Source of the DNA: Bradyrhizobium septentrionale
Lineage (GTDB): Bacteria > Pseudomonadota > Alphaproteobacteria > Rhizobiales > Xanthobacteraceae
DNA: 64,000 nucleotides
Reading direction: 5' to 3'
Assembly: GCF_011516645.4 (NCBI RefSeq)
Contig: NZ_CP088285.1
Span: 5,350,501-5,414,500 of the forward strand
Shown here: positions 46,838-56,502 of the stretch, in pieces
How positions within the stretch are numbered: the stretch's first letter is position 1
How the letters are laid out: the number at the start of each line of letters is the position of its first letter
The notes under the pieces: model-generated
What the model saw: the letters and a program-made list of their open reading frames with translations, nothing else
Told to the model about the DNA's origin: nothing
The model's database searches: none
Translations under genes and position numbers: made by a program

Positions 46838-47869
46838 TTAAGATTTCAGCATTGCGGCCGGTGCCTGATAGATGCCGCCCTTGACTAGCAACGCCCAGAT
46901 GGTGCGCGCAATCTTGTTGGCTAACGCCACTGATACGACCTTGACCGGCCGGCGTTGCAGCATGGTCCGAACCCAGAGCGGGACTTTCAAGCCTCGTTTG
47001 GCAAGCTTGATGATAGAAGTTGCACCGACGATTAAGAGCGTCCGTAGTTGCCGATTTCCCCGCTTCGATATCGCGCCGAGCCTTTCTTTCCCACCGCTCG
47101 ATTGTGCCCTCGGCGTCAGACCCATCCAAGCCGCAAAATCTCGTGCAGTGGCAAAGCCACGAGCATCCAAGACCGATGTCCGAACGGTAGCGGCGATGAG
47201 AGGACCAACACCGGGAATGCTCATCAGACGCCTCGCATCGGGATCCTTTCTGACGGCAACCAAAATCTCTCTATCGAGCTTCTCTATGCGGTTTGTAAGT
47301 AGCTCAATCTGTTCAGCGAAATGGATCAGGGCAAAGCGGGCGGTGGCGGGGATCCTGTCGTCTTCCCCCTCCCGGAGCAATCCCAGAAGTTTCGCGATGC
47401 TTGCCATGCCCGTCCCCGCAATAATACCCAACTCGGCCATGTGAGCGCGCAGAGCATTGGCAGTCTGGCTCCGCTGTCTGATCAGCAGCTCTCGCGCCCG
47501 CAGAATCATACCGGCGGCTTGTTGTTCGGCAGTCTTCATCGGTACGAACCGCATCGTCGGACGGGTGACAGCCTCACAAATGGCTTCTGCATCAGCCATG
47601 TCGGTCTTATTTCGTTTGACATAAGGCTTCACATAGGCCGGTGGCATCATGCGGACCGAATGCCCCAGGGCCGCGATTTCGCGCGCCCAATGATGTGCAC
47701 TCGCACAAGCCTCCATGCCGACCAGGCAAGAGGAGAGCGCTCGAAAGAATGGCAGCACCTGCGATCGTCGCAACATGCGGCGAACCAATACTCTCCCGTC
47801 GTTGCCGATCCCGTGCACTTGGAAGATCGACTTAGCCAAATCCAAACCTACTGTGATAATCTTCTCCAT
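46838..47869 (-). CDS. IS110-family transposase
   Basis: This is 343 residues, intact. The N-terminal RuvC-like DEDD domain starts VGLDLAKSIFQVHG and includes VGMEACASAHHW and KTDMADAEAI; the C-terminal transposase_20 domain holds LMSIPGVGPLIAATVRTSV and the Ser region RAQSSGGKERLGAISKRGNR. The IS1111 subgroup is likely. The element ends are not marked by obvious repeats and are not given; it fills most of 46.8-47.95 kb, between the integrase stub and the tRNA-like gene. Confidence 0.92.
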   Translation of the reverse strand: MEKIITVGLDLAKSIFQVHGIGNDGRVLVRRMLRRSQVLPFFRALSSCLVGMEACASAHHWAREIAALGHSVRMMPPAYVKPYVKRNKTDMADAEAICEAVTRPTMRFVPMKTAEQQAAGMILRARELLIRQRSQTANALRAHMAELGIIAGTGMASIAKLLGLLREGEDDRIPATARFALIHFAEQIELLTNRIEKLDREILVAVRKDPDARRLMSIPGVGPLIAATVRTSVLDARGFATARDFAAWMGLTPRAQSSGGKERLGAISKRGNRQLRTLLIVGATSIIKLAKRGLKVPLWVRTMLQRRPVKVVSVALANKIARTIWALLVKGGIYQAPAAMLKS

Positions 47870-48249
47870 TGGAACGGTCCTTCCCTTGTGGCGCCTCTCG
47901 AAGCGACCACGTTAGGCACTTTTGATGCCGGTTCGAAGGGCCGTTCCACACCATCAAAATTCATGACTTGATGTTGGCCGATCTGCGGCGACGAACGTGG
48001 GCTCGCGCGCGGTTCTATTTGGCGCCGCGTCCAGTCGAAGGCCTGGCAGACTTCCGGACGGACAAATAAAAGCCTTCGCGTTGATTGCTCGATCGCTGCT
48101 GCGGAAACGTCTTGCTTCGTAGCCACGAGCTTCCAGTTTCCCGGTGTCGCATCAGCCGGGAGCCCATCGGACTTCCGGACATACATATAAAGCGTCTTGT
48201 CGAGCGTGTTCTGGTAAATTTGTAGCTCGTTGCAGATCGAAATCAACAT
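47848..48249 (-). CDS. Hypothetical protein, probably truncated by IS110
   Basis: The N-terminal 80 or so residues (MLISICNELQIYQNTLDKTL … YVRKSDGLPADATPGNWKLV) look like a natural small protein; the last part reads into the IS110 end and is probably foreign. No family is recognised. It starts 50 bp from the tRNA-Gly-like gene, same strand. Confidence 0.35.
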   Translation of the reverse strand: MLISICNELQIYQNTLDKTLYMYVRKSDGLPADATPGNWKLVATKQDVSAAAIEQSTRRLLFVRPEVCQAFDWTRRQIEPRASPRSSPQIGQHQVMNFDGVERPFEPASKVPNVVASRGATREGPFQWRRLSQ

Positions 48250-48298
48250 CGCCGAGGGCGACCATCCTGCACCGTTCTTGCGCGCACTATGAAGTGAC

Positions 48299-48371
48299 TG
48301 GTGCGGACGTTCGGATTTGAACCGAAGTTTCCAGAGTGGAAGTCTGGCGCTCTACCTTTGAACTCATCCTG
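48299..48371 (-). tRNA. tRNA-Gly(UCC)-like gene, degenerate 5' acceptor
   Basis: On the minus strand there is a D arm (GTTCAAAGGTAGAGC), an anticodon arm with stem CCAGA/TCTGG and loop CTTCCAC (anticodon TCC), and a T arm with stem TTCGG/CCGAA and loop TTCAAAT. It ends with CGTCCGC, discriminator A and encoded CCA. The 5' acceptor strand CAGGATG pairs at only five of seven positions and one linker base is missing, so it may be inactive. Confidence 0.65.
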
Positions 48372-48595
48372 ATCCAGCGAGTTGTCGTAAATGCGACATC
48401 GGTTTTGATGGGTAGAGGTTGCGGGCTGGCCCAAATCTACCTGTCTTGCCGCCAATACGGCAGTGCGATCGAAAAAAAAGCGCAGGCAATGCGCATTGCG
48501 GCCGCTGGCACACGTCGTGCACACACCGTGAAGCGGCGCCAGCTAAGTCGGATCATTCGCTTTAGTTGCGAGTGGCGCGCGCCTCTTGAGGTGAT

Positions 48596-49439
48596 ATGCG
48601 ATATAAACTTCTTTGTTTTGTAGCCGCAACAGCCTCGCTCGTTGCAAGCGGCGCCGCTCATTCGGCCGATCTCGGAGTCACAGTGAAGGCGCCGCCGGCT
48701 CTATGGAGGTGGACCGGCGGATACATAGGAGGGTCCTTCGGCGGGGGCTACGGCCGGACATCGTTCACTGACCCCTATGGCCCCTTGATTTTCGGTGACG
48801 TAGTCGACACCCCTCTGTTCGTGGCCGGAAGTCAGATTGGCTACAATTGGCAGAGGGAGCGCTGGGTTTTTGGCCTCGAATTGGATAGCAGTGGCGCAAT
48901 CTCCGAGGGTACAAACACCTGTCTTGCCGTCTCCGGCATCATCGTGAGCGCAAACTGCAAAGCAGGTCCAGACGTCTTTGCGACCGGGACCGGTCGGCTG
49001 GGTTATGCCTTTGGCCCGCAACGGCCGCACACTAGCCTATCTCAGGCTAGGCGTGGCATGGCAGCACAATCGCGGCGATATCGTCAATAACAACGAACCT
49101 GGCGAGGCGCCACAGAATGCCACACATTTCGATGACAGTCGTTTCGGTGGCACAATCGGCGCAGGCATCGAGCAAGCGCTCACGCCAGAATGGTCCGTCA
49201 AATTCGAGTACGACTATCTGAGGTTCGGCGGACCAAGTGTGGCGACCCCTCCAACACACAATATCCGCCCTCTTTGGTGGTCTCAGCTTAATATCACTAG
49301 CCTGTCCAGCAGCTATCACGTCGGTAAGGTTGGTCTGAACCGGGGACGCCGGAATGGTCCGATCCACCGCTCTACGGGACAAAGCCGGCCGTTAGCGTTC
49401 GCGGTTTTGTTTCGCTTACAGGCACTCCGTCGATCCTGA
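48596..49439 (+). pseudogene. Outer-membrane beta-barrel protein (Omp25/31-like), frameshifted
   Basis: A signal peptide (MRYKLLCFVAATASLVASGA, cleavage after AHS near residue 24) is followed by ADLGVTVKAPPALWRWTGGY and IGGSFGGGYGRTSF, typical of the small rhizobial outer-membrane porin-like proteins. Near 49025 the frame slips; AYLRLGVAWQHNRGDIV and GAGIEQALTPEWSVKFEYDY continue, and the end is lost. A final Phe, normal for such barrels, is not in place. Confidence 0.72.
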
Positions 49440-49463
49440 CGTCTCCGACGTCAGGATCGACGG
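49427..49463. repeat. Perfect 17-bp inverted repeat (hairpin)
   Basis: CCGTCGATCCTGACGTC (49427-49443) is followed by TCC and its exact reverse complement (49447-49463). It lies at the 3' end of the broken outer-membrane gene. It could act as a transcription terminator, though no T-run follows, or be a recombination-related palindrome. Confidence 0.85.
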
Positions 49464-49781
49464 ACGATTGATGGTCAATAGCGTGGTCTTGTCAGGTCCC
49501 GAGCCACCCTACGAGCGCGATCAATGAAGCTTGCCGCACTTCGAGCGATACGTTGGAAACGGCAACACGCCGCACTCGATCCTAGAAATCTGACGCAGCG
49601 TCGATCTCGACGTACGGCACGGCAACACATGGATTTGCAGTCGGTGAAGTCGTCATAGCCAAGGCTTCTCTGTAAGACTACCGACCTGACAGAAAGGAAT
49701 CATTCCGGAAGTCAGGCATGATCCACTTCGGTGCACAGTTCCCCGGGGCACACCCACAGCTATCCTCGGAAAAGGAACCCG

Positions 49782-50720
49782 TCACGGCTCCAACGCAACC
49801 TGCAAGCCCGCGTTGCCTCCAATATGCACATAACGGGGCCCGATAGGCCGACCCCTGCCGCTGGCGACGGTGACAATGTTTTCCAGAGGGGTGGCGCGCG
49901 CATCTATCTCAGGGCGGGACAAGAGCAAATCGGCGTGAAGCAGCCCTTCCGATTCAAGACCGGTAGTATCGACGCCAAGAGCCGCCAAGGTGGCCAAACA
50001 ACTTTCAAACTCTTCAGCATCGCGAAAGCGACGTTGGATAAATGTCGCGCCGGTAAGACGTTCCGTTACAAGGCCACGCTTCGCGAGCGTTGCAGCCAGA
50101 GAATCAAATGGGAACATTCGTAGCACGAATGAGATAATCCATGGACGCTTCTCTGTCGCGTCGAGAATTTTGCTGAACGTCTTCTCGGTAACGTAGCCGA
50201 TGCACCCCGTCGACATGATAACGTCAGTGGGGCGGATGATAAGCGCGCTGTCCGTCGATAGCGTCTCCTTTTCAAGATCAGCGACAATACCCTGCTCAAG
50301 GAGACCGACACCTGTTGCATAGCTGATCGCCGGTGCCGATACATCGAGACCGATAAATCGCGCCAGTCCGACATCGGGCCAAGACGCATAGAAACTGCGA
50401 TCAAGACGCACCAGTGTCTCAGAGCTGATTGCCCTCATCTCGCGCCGAGCGTAGCGATGACGCAAGCCCCCGAACGTCAATGGAAACCGATGCACCGCAG
50501 CGTTGATGCCGTATGAACAGCCAATGTCAAGCACGGTCGGCTTAACGCCAGTTGCCGTTACGTTCGCCGCGAGAATCTGGCGCACAACCGGCTCAGCCAC
50601 GTCCGGGATCATGTAATCCAGGTCTCCCAGCACGGTGAAATATGCCCTGGGATCATCCGAAGCATAAATATCATCGAAGACAGCCTTAGACCGATTGATA
50701 CGCGGAAAATCTATTCGCAA
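49782..50720 (-). CDS. Class I SAM-dependent methyltransferase
   Basis: This is about 312 residues. Motif I is PTVLDIGCSYGINAA near residue 62, and an acidic end of the next strand is in FIGLDVSAPAISYA. The TTG start at 50720 is chosen because AGGAGG lies seven bases upstream; the open frame begins at another TTG (50771). Intact among broken neighbours. The substrate cannot be told; its island position could suggest a secondary-metabolite or surface-modification role, which is only a guess. Confidence 0.72.
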   Translation of the reverse strand: MRIDFPRINRSKAVFDDIYASDDPRAYFTVLGDLDYMIPDVAEPVVRQILAANVTATGVKPTVLDIGCSYGINAAVHRFPLTFGGLRHRYARREMRAISSETLVRLDRSFYASWPDVGLARFIGLDVSAPAISYATGVGLLEQGIVADLEKETLSTDSALIIRPTDVIMSTGCIGYVTEKTFSKILDATEKRPWIISFVLRMFPFDSLAATLAKRGLVTERLTGATFIQRRFRDAEEFESCLATLAALGVDTTGLESEGLLHADLLLSRPEIDARATPLENIVTVASGRGRPIGPRYVHIGGNAGLQVALEP

Positions 50721-50771
50721 CCCGATGCCTCCTATTTCGTTTTGCAAGCCAGTCGACGGCTGTGCCTTCAA

Positions 50772-52126
50772 GCGACTCGGTGCCTTGTCGCAGAGATTGG
50801 CCGACGCATAAACCCCACCGTTTTTTCAATCGCGCTTCGTGAAGCAGGGGGGCTGAGAGTATGTATGAGAGGATGGAGCGACGCTCTAAAGGCCGCGAGG
50901 TTCTTCAGCATCCAAGTTGTGACGTTGATGGCTTCTTGAGTGTCGATCGGCAGCGATCGCAATGACCACACGTTGATGGCACGATGATGGCCGGAGTGAG
51001 CACAGAGCGATGCGCTGCCTCGTTCGATCCTGTCGATTGCCATCGTCTCGATCGTTGGGTATAGGCAAGCGCCGAATAAGGCGAGAATGGCGCACCTTTC
51101 GTATAGCGTGTTCCAAGCGTTGTGCTCATTGTCAGCCCGATAGGCGGCAGCCATCACATCGTAATCGATCGCTTCACTACCGTTTCCTTGAACGGCGATT
51201 TAAAATGCGAGGACTTTTGCTTCCTCATTCGCGCCCAGAGGCTCGATGGACTGCTCCGCATTGGTGATCGGCCCCCTTCAGTCGGGCTCCTCGGTCACGG
51301 CGATCCTTGCCACGTGCGCGTAAACGCCAACTCGGCGTCGTTCTCGATCATATGATCGAGCAACGTCTTCATGTCACTTTGATCGGAAGCCGACTGAAAC
51401 GGCCCAGGCTGACGCTCGATCGCAGCACCGCGATCGCGAACGCTTTTTTTCACCAGATGCAGATCGCGTCCTGTGAACGCCGCCACGCCGGCCTCCTTAA
51501 CCGTACATCGATTCACAATCCATTCTAGCCGATCAGCCATACCGCACCGTAACGGCAACGATGTTCCGGCTGAGAGCCGCGCAGCCCTGACAACCTGACT
51601 CCTGTCTGGCGGGCACCGCCCCGCTGCCCTTGGCGCTGATCCTTGATCCGGCGCAGGCCTGACGCCAGCAACCCGCAAAGGGGTCGGCTTACGCGGAAGC
51701 GTGCCGCCGCTTTGTCTTCGCCTGCGCGGTGATTGCGGCCCACGCCCGGACACGTCGGGCGCCTGTCGCGCGGGGATGAGCCCCGCCTCAGAACAGATGG
51801 CGATAGCTTCACCACCTGGCAGACAGTTTTCGCGGTCGTCGGCGCCATCGCCGTCAGCATATCGCCTTCGTCCGCTTAACCAGTATAGCCGCACCTAGAG
51901 CAGCCAAAGAGCGCTTGGCGAGGGGCTGACATCGGCACGTCCATTGGGATGCACCCGGAGCGGGCATTTAGAATGCCCGCCCTTATCATCGAACCTGGGC
52001 TCCGATCGACCAGCGCCGAGGCGCGGCCCGTCATCGTCGGGTGAGCGGGTTAGGGCGCTATCGCCGATCGAACCTCTGAGACGTGCCGTCTTCGGCTCAG
52101 AGGCCGATTAAGTTGATGATTGCCAG
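50772..52126. other. 1.35-kb stretch without a recognised gene
   Basis: Short frames occur on both strands, such as 51122-51355 plus and 51295-51894 minus, but none shows a ribosome site plus a known motif. IS debris or a decayed gene is likely; nothing could be confirmed. Confidence 0.3.
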
Positions 52127-53214
52127 CTAGTGTCCTGAACCAGAAGTTCGCGACATCGGGTCGTGTTTTGCCGGGGCATTGTACCGGCAGAAGCGTTCGA
52201 TGGAAGCAAGGATGTCATCGGCGGACTTAGTCCATCGGAACGGTGTTGGATCGGCGTTGTGTCGGTCGATGAACGAAGTGATGTCAGCCCTGAGAGCGGC
52301 GATGCTGCGATAGATGCCGCGCCTGATCTTCTTATCGGTGAGGAGCGCGAAGAAGCGCTCGACCTGGTTGAGCCATGACGAACTGGTCGGGGTCAGGTGC
52401 ACGTGCCAACGCGGCCGTTTAGCCAGCCATTTTCGGATCAAGGGGGTCTTGTGCGCGGCGTAATTGTCCATGACGAGATGGACGTCCAGTTCACGCGGCA
52501 CGGCAGCTTCGATCTCGTCGAGGAACTTGCGGAACTCGGCGGTGCGGTGGCGTCCATGCACTTGCCGATGACCCGTCCGCTAGCAATATCGAGGGCGGCG
52601 AACAGCGATGTGGTGCCATGCCTCGTGTAGTCATGGCTTCTTCGGGCCGGCTGGCCGGGACGCATCGGCAGCATCGGCTGACTGCGGTCCAGCGCCTGGA
52701 TTTGGGACTTCTCATCCACACATAGAACGATGGCGTGCTCCGGTGGCGAGACGTAGAGGCCCACAACGTCGCGCACTTTGGGCACGAAGTTTGGATCGGT
52801 CGAGAGCTTGAACGTCTCCATTCGGTGCGGCTGGAGCCCGAAGGCCCGCCAGATGCGTTGCACCGTCGACACTGATAGGCCGCTGGCCTTCGCCATGTCG
52901 CGAGAACTCCAATGGGTGGCGTTCTCAGGGCAACTCTCCAACGTCCTCACGATCACGGCTTCGATGCGGGCATCGTCAACCGTACGTGGCGCCCCGGAGC
53001 GCGGCTTGTCATGCAGCCCGTCCACGCGCCGCTCCACAAAACGCCGCCGCCACTTGCCTACCGTCGATCGGTCCAGGCCCAGCTTGGCCGCGACTTCCTT
53101 GTTCTGACCGCCCTCCGCGCAGGTCAGCACGATCCGGGCTCTCAGAGCCAGCGCCTGCGCTGTCTTCCGCCGCATCGTCAGCGACTTCAGTTCGGCACGC
53201 TCTTCATCGCTCAA
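52127..53214 (-). pseudogene. IS630-family transposase, one-base frameshift
   Basis: The N-terminal part ([20 protein letters not shown], a helix-turn-helix region, then [20 protein letters not shown] with the first Asp) is in one phase to about 52560. [37 protein letters not shown] with the second Asp and [20 protein letters not shown] with the final Glu follow in the next. The stop lies at the very end of the element. The slip could be a programmed shift but no slippery run is evident. Confidence 0.82.
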
Positions 53215-53335
53215 TGTCAGGGCGCAAGTTGCTGGACCGCCATCAGATCCTCCGTCGCTGCTGCAGCCTCCATCCTTGGCACGGCGACGCGAATCTACTG
53301 CGAATCTACGATTGCGAACTTGTGACTCAGGACAC
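52130..53335 (-). mobile_element. IS630-family element with TA target duplication
   Basis: The ends are inverted repeats starting GTGTCCTGA at 52130 and, inverted, at 53335, with AAGTTCGC shared a little inside. TA flanks each side (52128-52129 and 53336-53337), as required for IS630. One transposase gene fills it. Confidence 0.88.
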
Positions 53336-53848
53336 TAGCAGCTTCTCATCCTTTATTCGTTCGGCCATGCACTTTTCGACCGCAATTCGCGTGGCAATGA
53401 ACAAGACGAATTTATTCTCGATGTTCATGCTCGAGGAGCCGTCATAGGGTTCGAATCCGGCAGCCCGCGCCATCCTATGCAAAACCGTCTGGATCCGCGA
53501 AGCGCATCGCCAACTCCACAAATTCATCCTTGTCAAACGACAACTGATCGGCGCTCGCGGCATCACAAGTGTGCACTGCGCCGCGGCATGGAAAGCGGCC
53601 TCATTGACAAGCTGATGATCCCTTCCATGTAGCCGTTGCTGCAGACCCTTCATATCTTGTTGGCTCGTCAAGCGGGCTAGCGCCTGCAGACGGTATGTCG
53701 CTGCGAGAATGTGGTTTACGGAGTATTTGCCGTGCAGACCCGCCACAATCGCTTCAACAGGGCTCATTTGTCCGCGCCGTTCGATAAAAGCTCGATTGGC
53801 CTCGATGAGCAACTCACCGGTTACGGTCTCGATCTCGTTCTGAAACAT
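53336..53848 (-). pseudogene. Unrecognised gene, 3' end cut by IS630
   Basis: The frame starts at ATG 53848 (GGGAACGAGG upstream) with MFQNEIETVTGELLIEANRA and a stretch PVEAIVAGLHGKYSVNHILA. It runs to 53327 only by reading into the IS630 terminus. No family is recognised. Its start lies 5 bp from the divergently oriented tRNA-Glu gene. Confidence 0.45.
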
Positions 53849-53852
53849 CCTC

Positions 53853-53926
53853 GTTCCCTTCGTCTACCGGCAGGATATCACCCTTTCAAGGTGAGGAAAC
53901 GGGTTCAACTCCCGTAGGGAGCGCCA
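53853..53926 (+). tRNA. tRNA-Glu(UUC)
   Basis: The acceptor GTTCCCT pairs fully with AGGGAGC (one G-T pair). The anticodon stem is TCACC/GGTGA with loop CTTTCAA (anticodon TTC); the T arm is CGGGTTCAACTCCCG. Discriminator G and CCA are encoded. The D arm is a little irregular. Confidence 0.85.
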
Positions 53927-53931
53927 TCAAT

Positions 53932-54020
53932 TCGGGGGTGACCGAGCCTGGTCAGGGTACCCGCCTTTGAAGCGGTGGTCGGCTGACGCCGCGCGCGTTC
54001 AAATCGCGCCCCCCGGGCCA
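53932..54020 (+). tRNA. Class II tRNA, probably tRNA-Ser(UGA), atypical anticodon loop
   Basis: The acceptor TCGGGGG pairs with CCCCCGG; discriminator G and CCA are encoded. There is a long variable arm (CGGC-TGAC-GCCG) and a T arm GCGCG/CGCGC with loop TTCAAAT. The anticodon region CCGCC-TTTGAAGC-GGTGG would have an eight-base loop with TGA, or another register could give TTG. It follows tRNA-Glu by five bases, and the minus-strand gene ending at 53999 overlaps its 3' end. Confidence 0.65.
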
Positions 54021-54262
54021 TCATAGACGCCGATTGAGAAGATACCTGAACCGTCGATGCTCTGTCCATCCAACCCGGATCTCTCCATGACAGTTGCGGC
54101 CACAGCTCGCAGTTCTTCTGCTGGCGACCGACGGCCGGCGGGAAGTTCGATTGTCACGCCCGGGTAACGCTTGAAGAACATCTCCTGATCTTGGCACCAG
54201 TCAGCATACCGCCTGCGGACAGCTTCCCTCAGATTCTCCGCGTGCCGTTCGATCGCATCCAT
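53999..54262 (-). CDS. Hypothetical protein, 87 aa, 3' end inside the tRNA
   Basis: It starts at ATG 54262 with GAGAGG upstream: MDAIERHAENLREAVRRRYA, followed by QDQEMFFKRYPGVTIELPAG. The final codons and stop lie within the tRNA-Ser gene (overlap 22 bp), which suggests that the natural C-terminus was exchanged at this point. No domain is recognised. It is last in a minus-strand string of small genes. Confidence 0.5.
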   Translation of the reverse strand: MDAIERHAENLREAVRRRYADWCQDQEMFFKRYPGVTIELPAGRRSPAEELRAVAATVMERSGLDGQSIDGSGIFSIGVYDGPGGAI

Positions 54263-54573
54263 TTCGCAGGGCCTCTCGGGTAGGGTCTCGGTCTCATAAG
54301 CCGGGATAGGGCGGTTCGAAGCCGCTGCCTGCGACCACTCTTCCTGACTTCGTTCAATGGTAGGACGCTCGGCCGTGGACCGGGAGACGCGGTGTTTGAT
54401 TCACCCAGTCTGAAGGCCTCCGAGTATTCCTGGAGCAGCCGCAATCCGTCGTTGGGCGACTTCGACCGGCAGAACCACGACTCGTGACGCTCTTCGACGC
54501 CTTCGAACTCGTTCAACGACGAGTAGGGGTTTTTGGTCTGGGCGCTCCACGCGACCACGGTGTGGAGCCACAT
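54229..54573 (-). CDS. Hypothetical protein, 114 aa
   Basis: Its ATG overlaps the stop of the HD-domain gene (TGATG), the usual sign of translational coupling. The product opens MWLHTVVAWSAQTKNPYSSL and has LRLLQEYSEAFRLGESN; the last part is Arg/Pro-rich and may reflect a frame slip. It overlaps the next gene by 34 bases. No family is recognised. Confidence 0.4.
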   Translation of the reverse strand: MWLHTVVAWSAQTKNPYSSLNEFEGVEERHESWFCRSKSPNDGLRLLQEYSEAFRLGESNTASPGPRPSVLPLNEVRKSGRRQRLRTALSRLMRPRPYPRGPAKWMRSNGTRRI

Positions 54574-55196
54574 CAGGTTGTTCCTTTACGCTTGTGGTCC
54601 CATGCGTCGGCTTCTGGTGCCGGAGGGATTGTCGCGTTGTTCAAGATATCCCGCTCGGCCTGCGTCACAGGGGTTGGTTTCACCGGAAGCTGCGCCTCGG
54701 CCGCGCACAACGATGCCCACGCCTGCTGCCGGAGCGGCGCCGGCGCCTTCGTCAGGATCTCCAGGGTGGCGCGTTTTTCCGGCAGATAGGTCTTCGCAAA
54801 GCCTAGGTTGTGCTTCGATATCGTCGACGTGTTGCTGATCAGATCCGCGCACTTGATGCCCTGGGTCTCAGGTCCGGCGAGCTCGAGTCGAAGCCGGTCG
54901 GCGCGCTTCCGCCGCTCACGGTTCATGCCCGGTGTTGGTGGGGTATCGGTCAGGTCGAGCACCATCAAGGCGACGGCGGAGCCGAACTTCGCGCAGACCT
55001 CAGGTAGAATGGCGTCGGTGTCCTCGACGGTGTCATGCAGCCAAGCTGCCGCGATCGCGGTCTCCGAAAGGCCGGCGCGTTCCACGATGCCGGCGACTTC
55101 CTCGAGGTGAACGAAATGCGGTTCGCCGGTATAGTTCTGTTTCTGCTGCGCGTGCTTCTCCCGCGCGGATGCGCGGGCCTTTTAGATCAAGTTCAT
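54573..55196 (-). pseudogene. HD-domain phosphohydrolase-like gene with an early stop
   Basis: The natural start is probably ATG 55196 (MNLI), where codon 5 is TAA at 55182-55184 in place of an expected Glu codon. Beyond it the frame is clean: KARASAREKHAQQKQNYTGE, HLEEVAGIV, and the HD motif in AAAWLHDTVEDTDAILPEVC, then KCADLISNTSTI. This matches small RelA/SpoT-like or phage HD proteins of about 200 residues. Translation could restart at GTG 55085, which would drop the first histidines. The substrate may be a nucleotide such as (p)ppGpp, by family only. Confidence 0.68.
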
Positions 55197-55502
55197 TTTC
55201 CCTGCGATGCCCGTGCAGCCAGATATTCGCGGGCCCAAGACCTGGACGCTTCGGTCGCCAGGCAACTCTCCCATGTCAATCATACGGTTTCGCCAGCCGT
55301 GCCAATGAGCGGCCGCGGTTCGCGACGGTGCCGACCGGCGGGAACTTCATCTGAGGCCGCCGCACGATTGCGCAACCGCATGGAGCGCTTTCGTGCGTTC
55401 TCCGCGGCGCGGGTGGCGTGCCTGAAACCGGCCGCAAGCATCCGCACGCGGAAGGTGCGGGGCGTTGGCGGAAGGATGGCCCTGAGTAGGAGCGCCTCAC
55501 CA

Positions 55503-55738
55503 TCATGGCGTCGTTCCCGGAACGATCCAGACGCAATCCGACGGCCCAATTTGATCAGGCTCGAATCGGAACACATCGCGTGGCACGTAAACCGTGCCAC
55601 GCCAATAGTATTGAACCATGCACGGCCATCGCTCCCGCGGTGTGAGCTCGAGGATCAGCGTCGGTACGGCGACGGCGCGCGCAACGCGTCGGCGATTGCC
55701 TTTGGGTCGATATCGCGCAGCGACGTGATGTCCTTCAT
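55503..55738 (-). pseudogene. Small phage-like protein, frameshifted
   Basis: The natural N-terminus MKDITSLRDIDPKAIADALR starts at ATG 55738 and overlaps the stop of the preceding small gene (ATGA). After a slip near 55665 the rest follows in another phase: LILELTPRERWPCMVQYYWR and YVPRDVFRFEPDQIGPSDCV, ending at 55503. No named family. Confidence 0.5.
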
Positions 55739-55866
55739 GGCGCGCCTCGCTCATGGCACGTCACCGACGTCCACACAATCACTACGGCGAATGCCGGCGG
55801 AATGATCAACCAGACCAGCGTGTAGAAAAGCCAATTCGGCAGCGGTTTAGTGGTGGGGCGATGCAA
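55735..55866 (-). CDS. Possible small membrane protein with TTG start
   Basis: This is a 43-residue frame (TTKPLPNWLFYTLVWLIIPP AFAVVIVW in two adjoining pieces) with one hydrophobic helix. It ends in an ATGA overlap with the next gene, which supports it. The start codon is not certain. Confidence 0.35.
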   Translation of the reverse strand: MHRPTTKPLPNWLFYTLVWLIIPPAFAVVIVWTSVTCHERGAP

Positions 55867-55897
55867 GAAATATCCCGGCGTGACGTTGATGCCGCGT

Positions 55898-56116
55898 TTA
55901 GTCGTGGTCCTGGTCCCCCTTCATCTCGAAAATGGTCGTGAAGGCGTACCCGACAGCGCCGCCCAATGCCGGAATGCCAACCGTCAGGACCACGATGACG
56001 ATGAGCACAGCGCCGACGGTCGCCAAGATGCCAGCTGGCTGCAACCACGTCTTGGCGAGGCAGAATGCGGCGATGACTAGAAGGGCGACGCCGGCCCAGA
56101 GGAGCGGATTGTTCAT
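55898..56116 (-). CDS. Small three-helix membrane protein
   Basis: This is 72 residues from ATG 56116 with AGGAGCC upstream; it starts MNNPLLWAGVALLVIAAFCL and has two or three hydrophobic helices (LATVGAVLIVIVVLTVGIPA). The start overlaps the stop of the upstream gene by 4 bases. No family is recognised; holin-like size and shape are noted without proof. Confidence 0.6.
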   Translation of the reverse strand: MNNPLLWAGVALLVIAAFCLAKTWLQPAGILATVGAVLIVIVVLTVGIPALGGAVGYAFTTIFEMKGDQDHD

Positions 56117-56502
56117 GTGCCCGGCTCCTGCATGAGTTCTTCGCAGATCCACGCCATCGCGGCTATCACGCTGCGGAAGTTCATCTCACAAGGCTGAGGC
56201 CGGTTCGGATTCCAGCGCTCGTCGCAGACAACGACATTCCCGGGCGCGCCGCGGATGCTGAATGCCCGTTCGCGATCGCCGTCGTTGGCGCTGGTAGACC
56301 CTTCGGGATGCGCGGCTTGCCATGCCGACGCGTAGCCGGGGCACTGCTTCGCGTCGATGTCCCAATGGCCGGGGTTGCGGTAACCGATCGAGAATCCGAG
56401 CGGGAAGAACGGCTGGGCTTGGTCGAAGAAGTGCTTCTCCGCCGTCTGCTGCCGCGCCCGCGTCTCGGCGCCGTTCATTTTCTCCTCAAGCGTGAGCGTC
56501 AT
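56113..56502 (-). CDS. Hypothetical protein, 129 aa
   Basis: It starts at ATG 56502 (AAAGG upstream): MTLTLEEKMNGAETRARQQT, then FPLGFSIGYRNPGHWDIDAK and VICDERWN-like sequence with two or three Cys. It overlaps its neighbours at both ends, as in compact phage-type operons. Function unknown. Confidence 0.6.
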   Translation of the reverse strand: MTLTLEEKMNGAETRARQQTAEKHFFDQAQPFFPLGFSIGYRNPGHWDIDAKQCPGYASAWQAAHPEGSTSANDGDRERAFSIRGAPGNVVVCDERWNPNRPQPCEMNFRSVIAAMAWICEELMQEPGT

